From: Shewanella morhuae
GTDB lineage: Bacteria > Pseudomonadota > Gammaproteobacteria > Enterobacterales > Shewanellaceae
Reading direction: 5' to 3'
NCBI RefSeq assembly: GCF_900156405.1
Contig: NZ_FTNN01000006.1
Coordinates: 186,001-250,000 of the forward strand
Length of the DNA stretch: 64,000 nucleotides
The notes below the pieces were generated by a model that saw nothing but the letters and a program-made list of their open reading frames with translations, did no database searches and was not told where the DNA came from. Position numbers and translations under genes: made by a program. Below, in pieces: positions 27,268-35,837 of this stretch (the first letter of the stretch is position 1; each line of letters starts with the position of its first letter).

Positions 27268-27671
27268 TTAAAATCCTTGCCGATGGGCCGCAAAATAAGT
27301 GCTGGCTGCATCGCTGTAGTTGTCATCTGTTGAGGATCAAAGGCGACCGGATCTTTAGCTGACTGAAATGAGCGTGATAATTGCTTAGTCATTACCTCAG
27401 CTAAACCCATGCCGTTGACTTTACTCAATCGACTCGCGAGCTCTGCATCGTGAAGGTCTTGGTATATGCCGTCATTACTTTTAGAGGTTAAAGGGCTATC
27501 TTCATCGGACATAGCGTCGGTGGCCGAGCGCATTTGTTTCAGTACCGTCTGTAAGAATTGTGCCTCAAACTGTTGGCTCACTAATTTAAGTGCGCCCTGC
27601 TCGCCGTTGGCTTTAATCAGATCTTCGGCGTTAAGTTTATTTAAATAGCCGCCAGTATTTTCAACTTTCAT
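27264..27671 (-). CDS. flgJ: Rod-binding protein FlgJ, short form without peptidoglycan hydrolase domain
   Basis: FlgJ caps and promotes assembly of the rod. Only the N-terminal rod-binding domain is present (KLVSQQFEAQFLQTVLKQMR near residue 30; YQDLHDAELASRLSKVNGMG near residue 85). Enteric FlgJ is over 300 aa and has a C-terminal muramidase. Here the protein stops at 135 aa, so wall penetration must be served by another hydrolase. It overlaps flgI by 1 nt and flgK by 4 nt. Confidence 0.9.
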   Translation of the reverse strand: MKVENTGGYLNKLNAEDLIKANGEQGALKLVSQQFEAQFLQTVLKQMRSATDAMSDEDSPLTSKSNDGIYQDLHDAELASRLSKVNGMGLAEVMTKQLSRSFQSAKDPVAFDPQQMTTTAMQPALILRPIGKDFK

Positions 27672-28789
27672 TAGATCACCACCAAGTCAGCTTCTAAGGA
27701 ACCCGCTTCTGCTAACGCTTCTAGAATCGCCATCAAATCCATTGGGGTTGCGCCTAAACTATTTACCGCCCTCACAATGGCTTCTATTGAGGTCCCTTCT
27801 GGCCAAACAAACATACGTTTATTACCTTGTTCAACCATGACTTGACTGTCATTTGTTACTACGGTTTGACCTGCGGCATTGCCTAAATAAGCCCCATTTG
27901 GTTGGCTTACATTTTGCTGTTCTACGATTGTGACCGTCAAATTGCCGTGGCTCACAGCAGCTTTACGTACAACCACATCGCCACCCAGTACAACGGTTCC
28001 AGTACGGCTATTAAACACAATCCGAGGTGAGCGGCGGCCTTGATCGATTTTAAGCTCTTCAAGCATCGACATAAACGTCACACGCTCACGATTTGATTTT
28101 GGTGCATGGACCAATACCTTGGCATGGTCTTGCGCACGGGCAATATCTGGCCCAAATAACTCATTTACGGCTCGTTCTATGTTGCGGGCGGTTTTAAAGT
28201 TAGGATCTTTGAGGTTTAAAATAATGTCTTCGTTGTCACTAAAGTTACTTTTGATGTGGGCTTCGAGTAGAGCTCCATTAGGAATAGTGCCTACCGTGGG
28301 GACATTGACTGTGACTGACGAGCCATTACGCCCCGCCGCTGAAATACCACCCACAACTAGGTTTCCCTGTGCAACGGCGTAAACTTCGCCATCAACTGCA
28401 CGTAAAGGGGTCATCAATAAAGTACCGCCCTGCAAGCTTTTAGCATCACCCAGTGACGACACTGTCACATCTAAAGACTGCCCAGGACTTGCCAGTGAGG
28501 TAATCGTGGCATGCACAGCAACAGCTGCAACGTTCTTTAGCTTAGGGTCGGTTTTATCATCAATTTGCACGCCAAATTGCTTAAGCATGTTAACCACTGA
28601 CTGGCTGGTAAATTTAACTTGAGAGCGATCCCCTGTACCATTTAAGCCCACAACTAAGCCATAACCCACGAGCTGGTTGTCTCGTAGACCTTGCACATCA
28701 ACAATATCCATTAAATAACGGCTTTGATTTTGCTCTTGGGCTTGTAGGGAACAGCTAGCCAAAAGTAACAATAATAAACAACGTAGCAT
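27671..28789 (-). CDS. flgI: Flagellar P-ring protein FlgI
   Basis: This is the periplasmic P-ring subunit. Its signal peptide ([18 protein letters not shown]) is followed by [20 protein letters not shown] and GLNGTGDRS, standard for FlgI. I start it at the ATG with AAGGA 7 nt upstream, which begins the signal peptide; the open frame extends 10 codons into flgH. About 372 aa. Confidence 0.94.
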   Translation of the reverse strand: MLRCLLLLLLASCSLQAQEQNQSRYLMDIVDVQGLRDNQLVGYGLVVGLNGTGDRSQVKFTSQSVVNMLKQFGVQIDDKTDPKLKNVAAVAVHATITSLASPGQSLDVTVSSLGDAKSLQGGTLLMTPLRAVDGEVYAVAQGNLVVGGISAAGRNGSSVTVNVPTVGTIPNGALLEAHIKSNFSDNEDIILNLKDPNFKTARNIERAVNELFGPDIARAQDHAKVLVHAPKSNRERVTFMSMLEELKIDQGRRSPRIVFNSRTGTVVLGGDVVVRKAAVSHGNLTVTIVEQQNVSQPNGAYLGNAAGQTVVTNDSQVMVEQGNKRMFVWPEGTSIEAIVRAVNSLGATPMDLMAILEALAEAGSLEADLVVI

Positions 28790-28803
28790 CAAAAAATCCT
28801 TGG

Positions 28804-29466
28804 CTAAAGCGGGAACCATGGGCTATTAAAATAACGAGAAGCCCATCCCATAGCGTTACTGTCGGCAATAGCGCCTTGTCCACCGTAAATAATTCTGGCA
28901 TCGGCAATACGTTGAGATGAGATAGTGTTGTCGTTACCAATATCATCGGTACGTATTATCCCAAGCAGACGTAAATACTCATCACCTTGATTTAAGCGCA
29001 ACCACTTTTCACCACGGATCAAAACCGTACCATTAGGTAGTACCTTAGAAACCGTGACCGTAATTGAGCCTGATAACTGGTTTTGCTGAGTACTTGAGCC
29101 AGCACCGTTAAACCCACGAGAAAAAGAGGTTTTACCATCAGCTTTAGTACTATTGTCACCAAAGTTGCCCGCAAGACCCAAACCCATATCACTCTCTTTA
29201 TTGGTTTTGGTGTCAGCTTTTTTGCTCGAGTAGGTTTTTTCATCTAATGCGACAGTTAAAATATCGCCTTCACGGTAAGCACGTTTATCCTTAAATAACG
29301 TCAGCATAAAACCCGGACGATACACGCTGCCGTCTTTCGCATCTGGCAAACTGTAGTCAATCTCAGGTGGTGCCCATTCTTTAGTTCCAGGCCTAGTCTC
29401 TGAAGGTGGAATATGAGACATACAACCGGATAAAAATGCAAAACATAAAAGCCATAACCAATGCAT
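28804..29466 (-). CDS. flgH: Flagellar L-ring lipoprotein FlgH
   Basis: This is the outer-membrane L-ring subunit. The N-terminus [16 protein letters not shown] is a lipoprotein signal with LSGC lipobox, and the domain has [20 protein letters not shown] and [13 protein letters not shown] choose the second of two adjacent ATGs because AGAGG lies 5 nt upstream. The ORF's further 23 codons overlap flgG and are not used. Confidence 0.93.
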   Translation of the reverse strand: MHWLWLLCFAFLSGCMSHIPPSETRPGTKEWAPPEIDYSLPDAKDGSVYRPGFMLTLFKDKRAYREGDILTVALDEKTYSSKKADTKTNKESDMGLGLAGNFGDNSTKADGKTSFSRGFNGAGSSTQQNQLSGSITVTVSKVLPNGTVLIRGEKWLRLNQGDEYLRLLGIIRTDDIGNDNTISSQRIADARIIYGGQGAIADSNAMGWASRYFNSPWFPL

Positions 29467-29476
29467 CATTGCCTCT

Positions 29477-30262
29477 CTATAACGATTGATTAAGGAATTT
29501 GAGCATGTCATCGGAGGCTGAAACGACTTTTGCATTCATCTCGTACGCTCTTTGCGTAGAAATCATTTCAACCATTTCTTCAACCACGTTCACGTTTGCG
29601 CCTTCAAGCGCGCCTTGGCGTAAAGCGCCTAAGGCTTGATCGCCTGCCACACCTTCAACCGCCACGCCCGAGGCTGCTGTTTCACGATAAAGGTTATCAC
29701 CGCGCGCTTCCAATCCGGCTGGGTTGGTAAAGTTAATCAGTGTAATTTGACCTAGATCTTGAGGTTCTGCCTCACCTGCCATTTGTGCAGTTACCACACC
29801 GTCATTCGCAATCGTCACTGTTAATGCATCTTCAGGGATGACAATATTAGGTACTAAAGGCAGGCCCTGAGACGTCACCATCATACCTTCGCTACTGCGA
29901 TAGAACTGGCCATCACGGGTATAAGCTAGATCGCCATTTGGCTCTTCTACTTGAAAGAAACCCTGTCCTTCAATCGCTAAATCCAATTGCTGACTGGTAT
30001 TTTGCATATCGCCAGTGGTGAATATTTTCTGCGTGCCAACAACACGAGTACCGGCACCTAGCTGTAATCCAGATGGCAGATTATTTAAGGCGTCAACCTG
30101 ACCACCTGGCTGGCGTTGGACCTGATAAAACAGATCGTTAAACGCAACGCGGTCACGCTTAAAACCAGTGGTATTAACGTTTGCCAAGTTGTTGGCAATG
30201 GTCGTCATTTTCGTATCTTGTGCTGTGAGACCTGTTTTACTCACCCATAAAGCTGATTGCAT
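29477..30262 (-). CDS. flgG: Flagellar distal rod protein FlgG
   Basis: This is the distal rod subunit, 261 aa. The N-terminal SKTGLTAQDTKMTTIANNLA and NVNTTGFKRDRVAFNDLFYQ match FlgG closely, and the C-terminus NVNVVEEMVEMISTQRAYEM is the shared rod/hook motif. It lies between flgF and flgH with short gaps. Confidence 0.96.
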   Translation of the reverse strand: MQSALWVSKTGLTAQDTKMTTIANNLANVNTTGFKRDRVAFNDLFYQVQRQPGGQVDALNNLPSGLQLGAGTRVVGTQKIFTTGDMQNTSQQLDLAIEGQGFFQVEEPNGDLAYTRDGQFYRSSEGMMVTSQGLPLVPNIVIPEDALTVTIANDGVVTAQMAGEAEPQDLGQITLINFTNPAGLEARGDNLYRETAASGVAVEGVAGDQALGALRQGALEGANVNVVEEMVEMISTQRAYEMNAKVVSASDDMLKFLNQSL

Positions 30263-30273
30263 ACCAATAATCC

Positions 30274-31008
30274 TTAAACGTTACTCAGCAGACGATTACC
30301 AGACTCAGCTAATTTTTCTGCACTTTTCATTAATTTAACTTGAATTTCAAATTGACGACTTAAATCCATAGATGCAATAAGCTCAGATACCGCTTGCACG
30401 TTACTCGACTCAAGGAAACCACTATCAACTAAAACATCTTCATTCTGCGCCATGACTTGACCATCACGGCTATAGAGCAAGCCGTCGGGGCCTTTTTGCA
30501 TTAATGCTAAATCTGGATTGACCAGTTTTAATCGACCCACTTCCTCAATAATTCCACCTTCTGAAGGTAAAATACTGACGGTACCGTCCTCACCAATAAA
30601 GAGATCTTTATGCTCAGGCAACTGCATAGGGCCATCGATACCTAATACCTGCCGACCATCAACCGTTAACATCCCTTCGGCATTGGCGACCATAGCACCT
30701 GAACGGGTATACGCCTCACCGCCATCAACTGTGACGCTAAATAACCCACGATCTCGAATCGCTAAATCTAAGGTGCGGCCAGTAGGGTTAAGCACCCCAC
30801 TTTGATGACTGAAGCCACTGTTTTCTGTCTGCGCCATGACCCGTGTATTCAAGCTATTACCCTGAGCGGCTAAAGGCACCGCATTCACGCGCTCAAGATC
30901 GGCTTTAAAGCCGGCTGTATCAGCATTGGCTAAGTTGTTAGCCCGAATACTTTGCGCTTCAAGAATACGAACAGCTCCGCTAGCGGCGGTATAAAGCATC
31001 TTATCCAT
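30274..31008 (-). CDS. flgF: Flagellar proximal rod protein FlgF
   Basis: This proximal rod subunit (244 aa) starts MDKMLYTAASGAVRILEAQS, then NNLANADTAGFKADL. The C-terminus SSNVQAVSELIASMDLSRQF follows the rod-family pattern. It lies between flgE and flgG. Confidence 0.94.
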   Translation of the reverse strand: MDKMLYTAASGAVRILEAQSIRANNLANADTAGFKADLERVNAVPLAAQGNSLNTRVMAQTENSGFSHQSGVLNPTGRTLDLAIRDRGLFSVTVDGGEAYTRSGAMVANAEGMLTVDGRQVLGIDGPMQLPEHKDLFIGEDGTVSILPSEGGIIEEVGRLKLVNPDLALMQKGPDGLLYSRDGQVMAQNEDVLVDSGFLESSNVQAVSELIASMDLSRQFEIQVKLMKSAEKLAESGNRLLSNV

Positions 31009-31022
31009 ATTAATGCCCCTGC

Positions 31023-32210
31023 TTAAATCGCATTCAGTAGTGCTTGCTGCATGGTAGAGTTAACATCAAGCACTTTGGCGTTAGATTGATAATTACGCTG
31101 TGCTGTCATGAGGTTAACCATTTCGGCCGTTGTATCCACGTTCGAGCCTTCTAAATATCCGCCCGTAACTGTGCCCATAGTGCCGGTTGCTGGTGCGCCC
31201 GTAATTGCTTGACCAGCGGTATTAGTGGCAACCCACGCATTATTACTCACCGCTGATAAACCGTTTGGATTACTGAAGTTTGCAAGCACTACCTGACCTT
31301 GTAATTGGTCTTGGCCGTTAGTATATGTGCCATAAAGCATGCCGTTATCATCTAAACGCACACCTTTTAACTCACCAGAGGTGTAACCATCTTGAGATAA
31401 ACTAGAGTTGTTATATTTAGCCGCATACTGGGTGCTTTTATCAAAATCGATATCAAATTTCAGATTAGTGGCACCATTTGACAACGTGAGGTCGAGTGAT
31501 TGCTTCGTGGTAGCTGGATTTAACACACCATTGGTATCGAATGTCAGTTGAGTGGTATCTGGCAGGACAGCACCATCAAGGGTGTAATTTACCGTCCATT
31601 CATTAGCCGCTGTTTTGACATAATATTGAGTCACAACGTGTTCTGCACCCAATGAGTCATACACGCTACTGGTTCCAATAGAATGGTAAGTATTAATATC
31701 TTTAGGATCAAAAGCGACGGCGATAGGTTCAACTCTCGCATCTAAGTTTGAAACCAAGCCGACTTTAGTGGTTGATTTAGCAGGCAGTGAACCCGTCTGC
31801 ACCTGTAAATCACCCACATTACCTGCTTGTAATTGTCCCGTTGCATTAACAGAATAGCCCTGTAGACGACTACCGACTGGGTCAGTAATAAAGCCTTCGC
31901 TGTCTTTGTGGAACATCCCTGCTCTGGCGTACATAGCACCGCCATCCGATCCTTTTAGCACAAAAAAGCCTTCGCCTTGAATACCCATATCCAGCTGACG
32001 GCCGGTATAAGTTAAGCTGCCACCTTGCGAGAAGTTCTGTGTTGTTGACATCACGCCAACACCACCGGCCTGGCCACCGTTGTAGATAGAAGCGAACTCA
32101 CTGCGGCCACCACGAAAACCATTGGTTGATGCGTTGGCAATGTTATTACTAATGGTATTGAGGTCTTGGGTTGTCGCCTGCAATCCACTTAAAGCTATGT
32201 TAAATGACAT
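31023..32210 (-). CDS. flgE: Flagellar hook protein FlgE
   Basis: This is the hook subunit (395 aa). The N-terminus MSFNIALSGLQATTQDLNTI and NNIANASTNGFRGGRSEFAS, with C-terminal GSNVDTTAEMVNLMTAQRNY, are diagnostic. It lies between flgD and flgF in the conserved order. Confidence 0.96.
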   Translation of the reverse strand: MSFNIALSGLQATTQDLNTISNNIANASTNGFRGGRSEFASIYNGGQAGGVGVMSTTQNFSQGGSLTYTGRQLDMGIQGEGFFVLKGSDGGAMYARAGMFHKDSEGFITDPVGSRLQGYSVNATGQLQAGNVGDLQVQTGSLPAKSTTKVGLVSNLDARVEPIAVAFDPKDINTYHSIGTSSVYDSLGAEHVVTQYYVKTAANEWTVNYTLDGAVLPDTTQLTFDTNGVLNPATTKQSLDLTLSNGATNLKFDIDFDKSTQYAAKYNNSSLSQDGYTSGELKGVRLDDNGMLYGTYTNGQDQLQGQVVLANFSNPNGLSAVSNNAWVATNTAGQAITGAPATGTMGTVTGGYLEGSNVDTTAEMVNLMTAQRNYQSNAKVLDVNSTMQQALLNAI

Positions 32211-32231
32211 GTTAATATCCTATAAAATAAG

Positions 32232-32894
32232 TTACGAAACTTCAGAAATATTCAGTACCGAGATAACGCCAACGCCATGACCCATTTCGGCCATCATCAT
32301 GCCTGATGCGCTCGAAAAGTGGATTTTCTCTATGGGGGCCTTGATATATGTAGGCGCAACGAGTGTATTCTCACCCACTGTTGCTTTGGCTTTTAGCTCA
32401 TATTTCCCAGCCGTTAAGCCAAATGCTTGCGGGTCAACGGTAAAGCGAATATCACCCACACCTTGAGCGCCCAGTTGTATTGTGTGAACCACTTGACCTT
32501 GTGCATCCACAATGTCCAAATCTAATGCTTCTACGGCGTTTTCTAGATAAATCTTTCCGTCGACGGCTTCATTATCGAGCTGAAGTTCAGACACTGGCAC
32601 CATAGCGTTCTTACCGATTAACGATGCCGATTGTACGATCCCCAAATTCTCCATCATGATCATTTGGTTTGATTGGTTTTTACGCATCCCTTCTAAGCTT
32701 TCGACCTGTGAGAATTGCGCTAACTGTGAAATATACTCGGCACTATTAAGCGGTTTAGTGGGATCTTGATTCTTAATTTGCGCAATCATTAACGTCATAA
32801 ATTCGTTCTTTAATGATGCGGCATCATTCGCGGGAGCATTTAATGCACCCGCTGGATTTTGAACGGTATTAGTACCAGTGCGAGGCAATTCCAT
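32232..32894 (-). CDS. flgD: Flagellar hook cap protein FlgD
   Basis: This scaffold caps the growing hook. The 220-aa product has FMTLMIAQIKNQDPTKPLNS and EYISQLAQFSQVESLEGM near residues 30-75, the FlgD core, followed by FLG_D Ig-like domains (DIVDAQGQVVHTIQLG). It is directly after flgC. Confidence 0.95.
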   Translation of the reverse strand: MELPRTGTNTVQNPAGALNAPANDAASLKNEFMTLMIAQIKNQDPTKPLNSAEYISQLAQFSQVESLEGMRKNQSNQMIMMENLGIVQSASLIGKNAMVPVSELQLDNEAVDGKIYLENAVEALDLDIVDAQGQVVHTIQLGAQGVGDIRFTVDPQAFGLTAGKYELKAKATVGENTLVAPTYIKAPIEKIHFSSASGMMMAEMGHGVGVISVLNISEVS

Positions 32895-32895
32895 G

Positions 32896-33312
32896 CTATT
32901 TATTTCCTAGTTGCAATAAACCTTGCTGCATAGAACGCGCACGATTCATAATTTCTACACTGGTGTCAAATGAACGACTGGCGGCCATCATGTCAGCCAT
33001 TTCTTCAATCGTATTGACGTTAGAATAAGCAACATAACCTTGCTCATTAGCGAAGGGATGATTCGGCTCATAACGCATATCTAATGGGGCATCGGCCTGC
33101 ACTATGTCGCTCACTTCAACAGAAGCGCCAATCGCGCCTTCTTGTGTTGAATCATAAATCGTTGCAAATACCGGCTTTAGTGCTCGGTATGCATCTTCTG
33201 GAGTGGCTGCGGCTGTGCCTGCGTTTGCAAGATTACTGGCAACAGTATTCAAACGAATGGTTTGGGCGTTCATACCTGCGCCCGCGATTTGATAGATATC
33301 ACCAAATGACAT
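32896..33312 (-). CDS. flgC: Flagellar proximal rod protein FlgC
   Basis: This is a proximal rod subunit, 138 aa. AGAGMNAQTIRLNTVASNLA is at residues 10-29 and VNTIEEMADMMAASRSFDTS at the C-terminus, as in FlgC. It follows flgB by 8 bp. Confidence 0.95.
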   Translation of the reverse strand: MSFGDIYQIAGAGMNAQTIRLNTVASNLANAGTAAATPEDAYRALKPVFATIYDSTQEGAIGASVEVSDIVQADAPLDMRYEPNHPFANEQGYVAYSNVNTIEEMADMMAASRSFDTSVEIMNRARSMQQGLLQLGNK

Positions 33313-33320
33313 ATAAGCTC

Positions 33321-33671
33321 CTAACGTCCTTCAATAGCAGACTTTAAACCTGCTATTTTCATATTTAAAAATGTCAAACTCGTTTGATAATCCATCGCAT
33401 TTTGTGAATATCTCGCCTGCTCTTTACCAAGCTCTACGGTATTATCATCCGCAGAATTTTGATAAGGCATACGATAGGCAAGGTTGTACTGTTGATCCAT
33501 CGGCATGCCAGCTTCGACGTGCTGCATCGCAGCTTTAAAATCTAGGTCTCTGGCTTTATATCCAGGAGTTTCAGCGTTAACTAGATTGCTCGCTAATACC
33601 TTGCTTCTCTCCACTCTAAAATCGAGCGCTTGAGGATGTATTCCTAATGCTTTATCAAGGTTGATAGCCAT
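33321..33671 (-). CDS. flgB: Flagellar proximal rod protein FlgB
   Basis: This proximal rod subunit, 116 aa, carries RVERSKVLASNLVNAETPGY near residue 20, then KARDLDF, and ends with the YQTSLTFLNMKIAGLKSAI helix. It is the first gene of the 12-gene flg operon, divergent from flgA, with a sigma-54-like promoter between them. Confidence 0.95.
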   Translation of the reverse strand: MAINLDKALGIHPQALDFRVERSKVLASNLVNAETPGYKARDLDFKAAMQHVEAGMPMDQQYNLAYRMPYQNSADDNTVELGKEQARYSQNAMDYQTSLTFLNMKIAGLKSAIEGR

Positions 33672-33719
33672 CTCAACTCCTAGTAATGTATATCCAATAA
33701 AATCGATGGCTTACACGCT

Positions 33720-33735
33720 TACAATTAGCATGCCA
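33720..33735 (-). promoter_or_regulatory. Sigma-54-like promoter of the flgB operon
   Basis: The minus strand reads TGGCATGCTAATTGTA. The -24 element TGGCA is perfect and shared with the fliD promoter. The -12 element has GT where GC is usual, so it is a weaker match. It lies 49 bp before the flgB start codon. Confidence 0.45.
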
Positions 33736-33766
33736 ATATATTTATCAATATAAAACAGTTGGTTAA

Positions 33767-34504
33767 ATGAAAACGCTATTTATGAACGGAAAGGCATTTT
33801 CCCTCACCCTCTTTTTGAGCATAGGGTTACTTCCGCTCAATGTGCAGGCAAAAGGGCAGATCGCGGCCACCGATCAAATATCTCAACAAATGACCAGCGC
33901 GCTTACCGCTGAAATCAGTCAGTGGCAACAGTCGCAACAAATTAAAAAAATCAGTAAAAAAATCTCATTACAAGTCCCTTCAAATGCTGGTAAATTCAAG
34001 GCCTGCAGCACAAAACTAGCCATTGATTCGGCGAAAGGACTCCCATTTGGCAGAGTTCAACGTAAGGTCAGTTGCACGTCAGAAGGTTGGTCGCTCTATG
34101 TCCGCGCAAAAGTTGCCTTGAGTGCCTACATACCAGTAGCCAATAAAACGCTCGATCGAGATGACATTGTTACAGCAGAAAATCTGCAGTGGAAAATGCT
34201 ACCATTGACCGCTTCCGATCAAGATATCATTACCGATGATAAGCATATTTTAGGGCAGGCTGTTGCTCGAAAAATCAGAAAAAACAAACCAATAAGAACA
34301 CAAAACTTAAGCATTCCTTTGTTAGTTAACATAGGAGATCAGGTGATTATTGAGGCGGTAAGTAATACTTTTTATGCCAATATGATCGGTATTGCGATGG
34401 ATGCTGGTAAAAAAGGCGAGGCAATAAGGGTAAAAAATAGCAGTTCAGGCAAAATTATTACGGCTTATCCTATTGCTAAAGGTCGAGTTGAAACGCGTTT
34501 TTAA
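33767..34504 (+). CDS. flgA: Flagellar P-ring chaperone FlgA
   Basis: This periplasmic chaperone for P-ring assembly is 245 aa. The signal peptide spans residues ~1-28 (AFSLTLFLSIGLLPLNVQAK). The SAF domain and C-terminal ChapFlgA region include VANKTLDRDDIVTAENLQWK and SSSGKIITAYPIAKGRVE. Divergent from flgB; flgM and flgN follow. Confidence 0.9.
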   Translation: MKTLFMNGKAFSLTLFLSIGLLPLNVQAKGQIAATDQISQQMTSALTAEISQWQQSQQIKKISKKISLQVPSNAGKFKACSTKLAIDSAKGLPFGRVQRKVSCTSEGWSLYVRAKVALSAYIPVANKTLDRDDIVTAENLQWKMLPLTASDQDIITDDKHILGQAVARKIRKNKPIRTQNLSIPLLVNIGDQVIIEAVSNTFYANMIGIAMDAGKKGEAIRVKNSSSGKIITAYPIAKGRVETRF

Positions 34505-34512
34505 ATGAAAAC

Positions 34513-34555
34513 AGATGTTTCTGAAATAAATGAAAAATTTATTTCAGAAACATCT
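34513..34555. repeat. Perfect 18-bp inverted repeat between flgA and flgM
   Basis: AGATGTTTCTGAAATAAA (34513-34530) is repeated inverted and perfectly at 34538-34555, around a TGAAAAA loop, 8 bp after the flgA stop. It could be a terminator or attenuator ahead of flgM, although no T-run follows the stem. Confidence 0.75.
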
Positions 34556-34613
34556 CATTTGAGTCGCTTTTATCTAGTATCAAACCATTTATGGCTTATG
34601 GCGGTGAACATCT

Positions 34614-34898
34614 ATGGAAATCAATAAAATTAGTAGTGCTGTGAACACTGAGTTCAATACCAACAAAGGTGTGACTACGCACAAAAAAAACAGTGAAGTG
34701 GAAACGCAATCCTTATCAAAACAGCAAGATATAAGTAATGATTGGAAACTGTTAGCGCAAGCTCAACAAACATTACAGAGTGTTTCTGACGTTGATATGG
34801 ACAAAGTAGCCAATATTCGCAATGCGCTAAGCAATGGCAGTTTTGAAATCATGTTAGATAAAATAGCGGATAAAATACTGGCGCAGCATGGAAAATAA
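34614..34898 (+). CDS. flgM: Anti-sigma-28 factor FlgM
   Basis: FlgM holds FliA (LafS) inactive until it is exported through the finished hook. The 94-aa product begins MEINKIS and has a disordered, polar N-terminal half. The C-terminal sigma-binding helices include VDMDKVANIRNALSNGSFEI and MLDKIADKIL. It overlaps flgN by 11 bp. Confidence 0.88.
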   Translation: MEINKISSAVNTEFNTNKGVTTHKKNSEVETQSLSKQQDISNDWKLLAQAQQTLQSVSDVDMDKVANIRNALSNGSFEIMLDKIADKILAQHGK

Positions 34899-35343
34899 TC
34901 AAATTAATAAACGCGAACTGGTTCAAAGTTTGATTCGTGATATTCGTCAAGATTTGGATGGTTACAGCCAGCTAAAAACAATGCTCAAATACCAACGCGA
35001 ACTCATGCAACGTCGGGATAATGATGCACTTATTGTCCATAACGAACGTCAAACTGCGCTGTGCGACAAATTATCTTTAAGAGCTAAACAGCGCAGCGAA
35101 AATCTTGCTACTCTGGGTTTCAATAATGACAATAGTGGCATGAAACGTTTAATTACCGCGCTGCCAGATCACCTAAGGCCGCAAATAAAAATCTCATGGG
35201 ATAATTTGCAGCTATTAGTTAAAGATAGCCAAGCGGCTAATGAAACCAATGGTAAACTGCTGGTATTACAGCAAGAAACCATTAACCGCATTCTGAATAA
35301 CGATGTGCAGCATACTGAAATTGATTATGGTGCTGGTCGGTAA
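34888..35343 (+). CDS. flgN: Flagellar export chaperone FlgN
   Basis: This chaperone for the junction proteins FlgK and FlgL is 151 aa and all helical. Helix 1 is DLDGYSQLKTMLKYQRELMQ, followed by NERQTALCDKLSLRAKQR. It overlaps the end of flgM, so the two are translationally coupled. It converges on fliJ. Confidence 0.85.
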   Translation: MENNQINKRELVQSLIRDIRQDLDGYSQLKTMLKYQRELMQRRDNDALIVHNERQTALCDKLSLRAKQRSENLATLGFNNDNSGMKRLITALPDHLRPQIKISWDNLQLLVKDSQAANETNGKLLVLQQETINRILNNDVQHTEIDYGAGR

Positions 35344-35385
35344 TTCGCTCGCATGATGTCGTCTTATAGAATCACGTCATCAGTG

Positions 35386-35410
35386 TGAGCGCAGTCAAAG
35401 TGGGCGCTCA
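35386..35410. terminator. Probable terminator between flgN and fliJ
   Basis: TGAGCGC and GCGCTCA form a 7-bp stem with an 11-nt loop in the 71-bp convergent gap. The plus strand continues GTATTTATACATTTTTC. Confidence 0.5.
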
Positions 35411-35414
35411 GTAT

Positions 35415-35837
35415 TTATACATTTTTCTTTTTGTAATAAAAACCTGCCATATCATCAAGAACTGATTGGTCTCGCCGGGCCACTCGCGCTTCATTCTGCA
35501 AATGAGTTTGTTTTTCAAACCATCTTAAACCTTGCTGGCGCCCTAATTGCTTTTGCCACAACCTATCAATACGTAATTGCTCTTGCTGAAGAAATTCGCT
35601 TTTTTGAGCTAATTTAAGCTGCATAGGCTCTAGCACCTGCACCATACCGCAAGCATTTTTCCAGAGTAAAACATTTGTGCCTTCTTTAGTGCCACGATAA
35701 GCGGAAATCATCTGCGATAATGCTTGATGCTGCTGCTGATTGAGCTGCACACTTAGGTGGGAGTCTTGTCGCTTTTGCCCTAATTGCGCTAATTTTTTTT
35801 CGGCTTGAATGCATAATTTAGACAGATGCTGACTCAT
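35415..35837 (-). CDS. fliJ: Flagellar export protein FliJ
   Basis: FliJ is the coiled-coil stalk of the export ATPase. The 140-aa product is one long charged, Gln-rich coiled coil (about residues 5-125) typical of FliJ, although sequence conservation in the family is low. It overlaps the 3' end of fliI by 20 bp and ends the fliEFGHIJ operon. Confidence 0.82.
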   Translation of the reverse strand: MSQHLSKLCIQAEKKLAQLGQKRQDSHLSVQLNQQQHQALSQMISAYRGTKEGTNVLLWKNACGMVQVLEPMQLKLAQKSEFLQQEQLRIDRLWQKQLGRQQGLRWFEKQTHLQNEARVARRDQSVLDDMAGFYYKKKNV

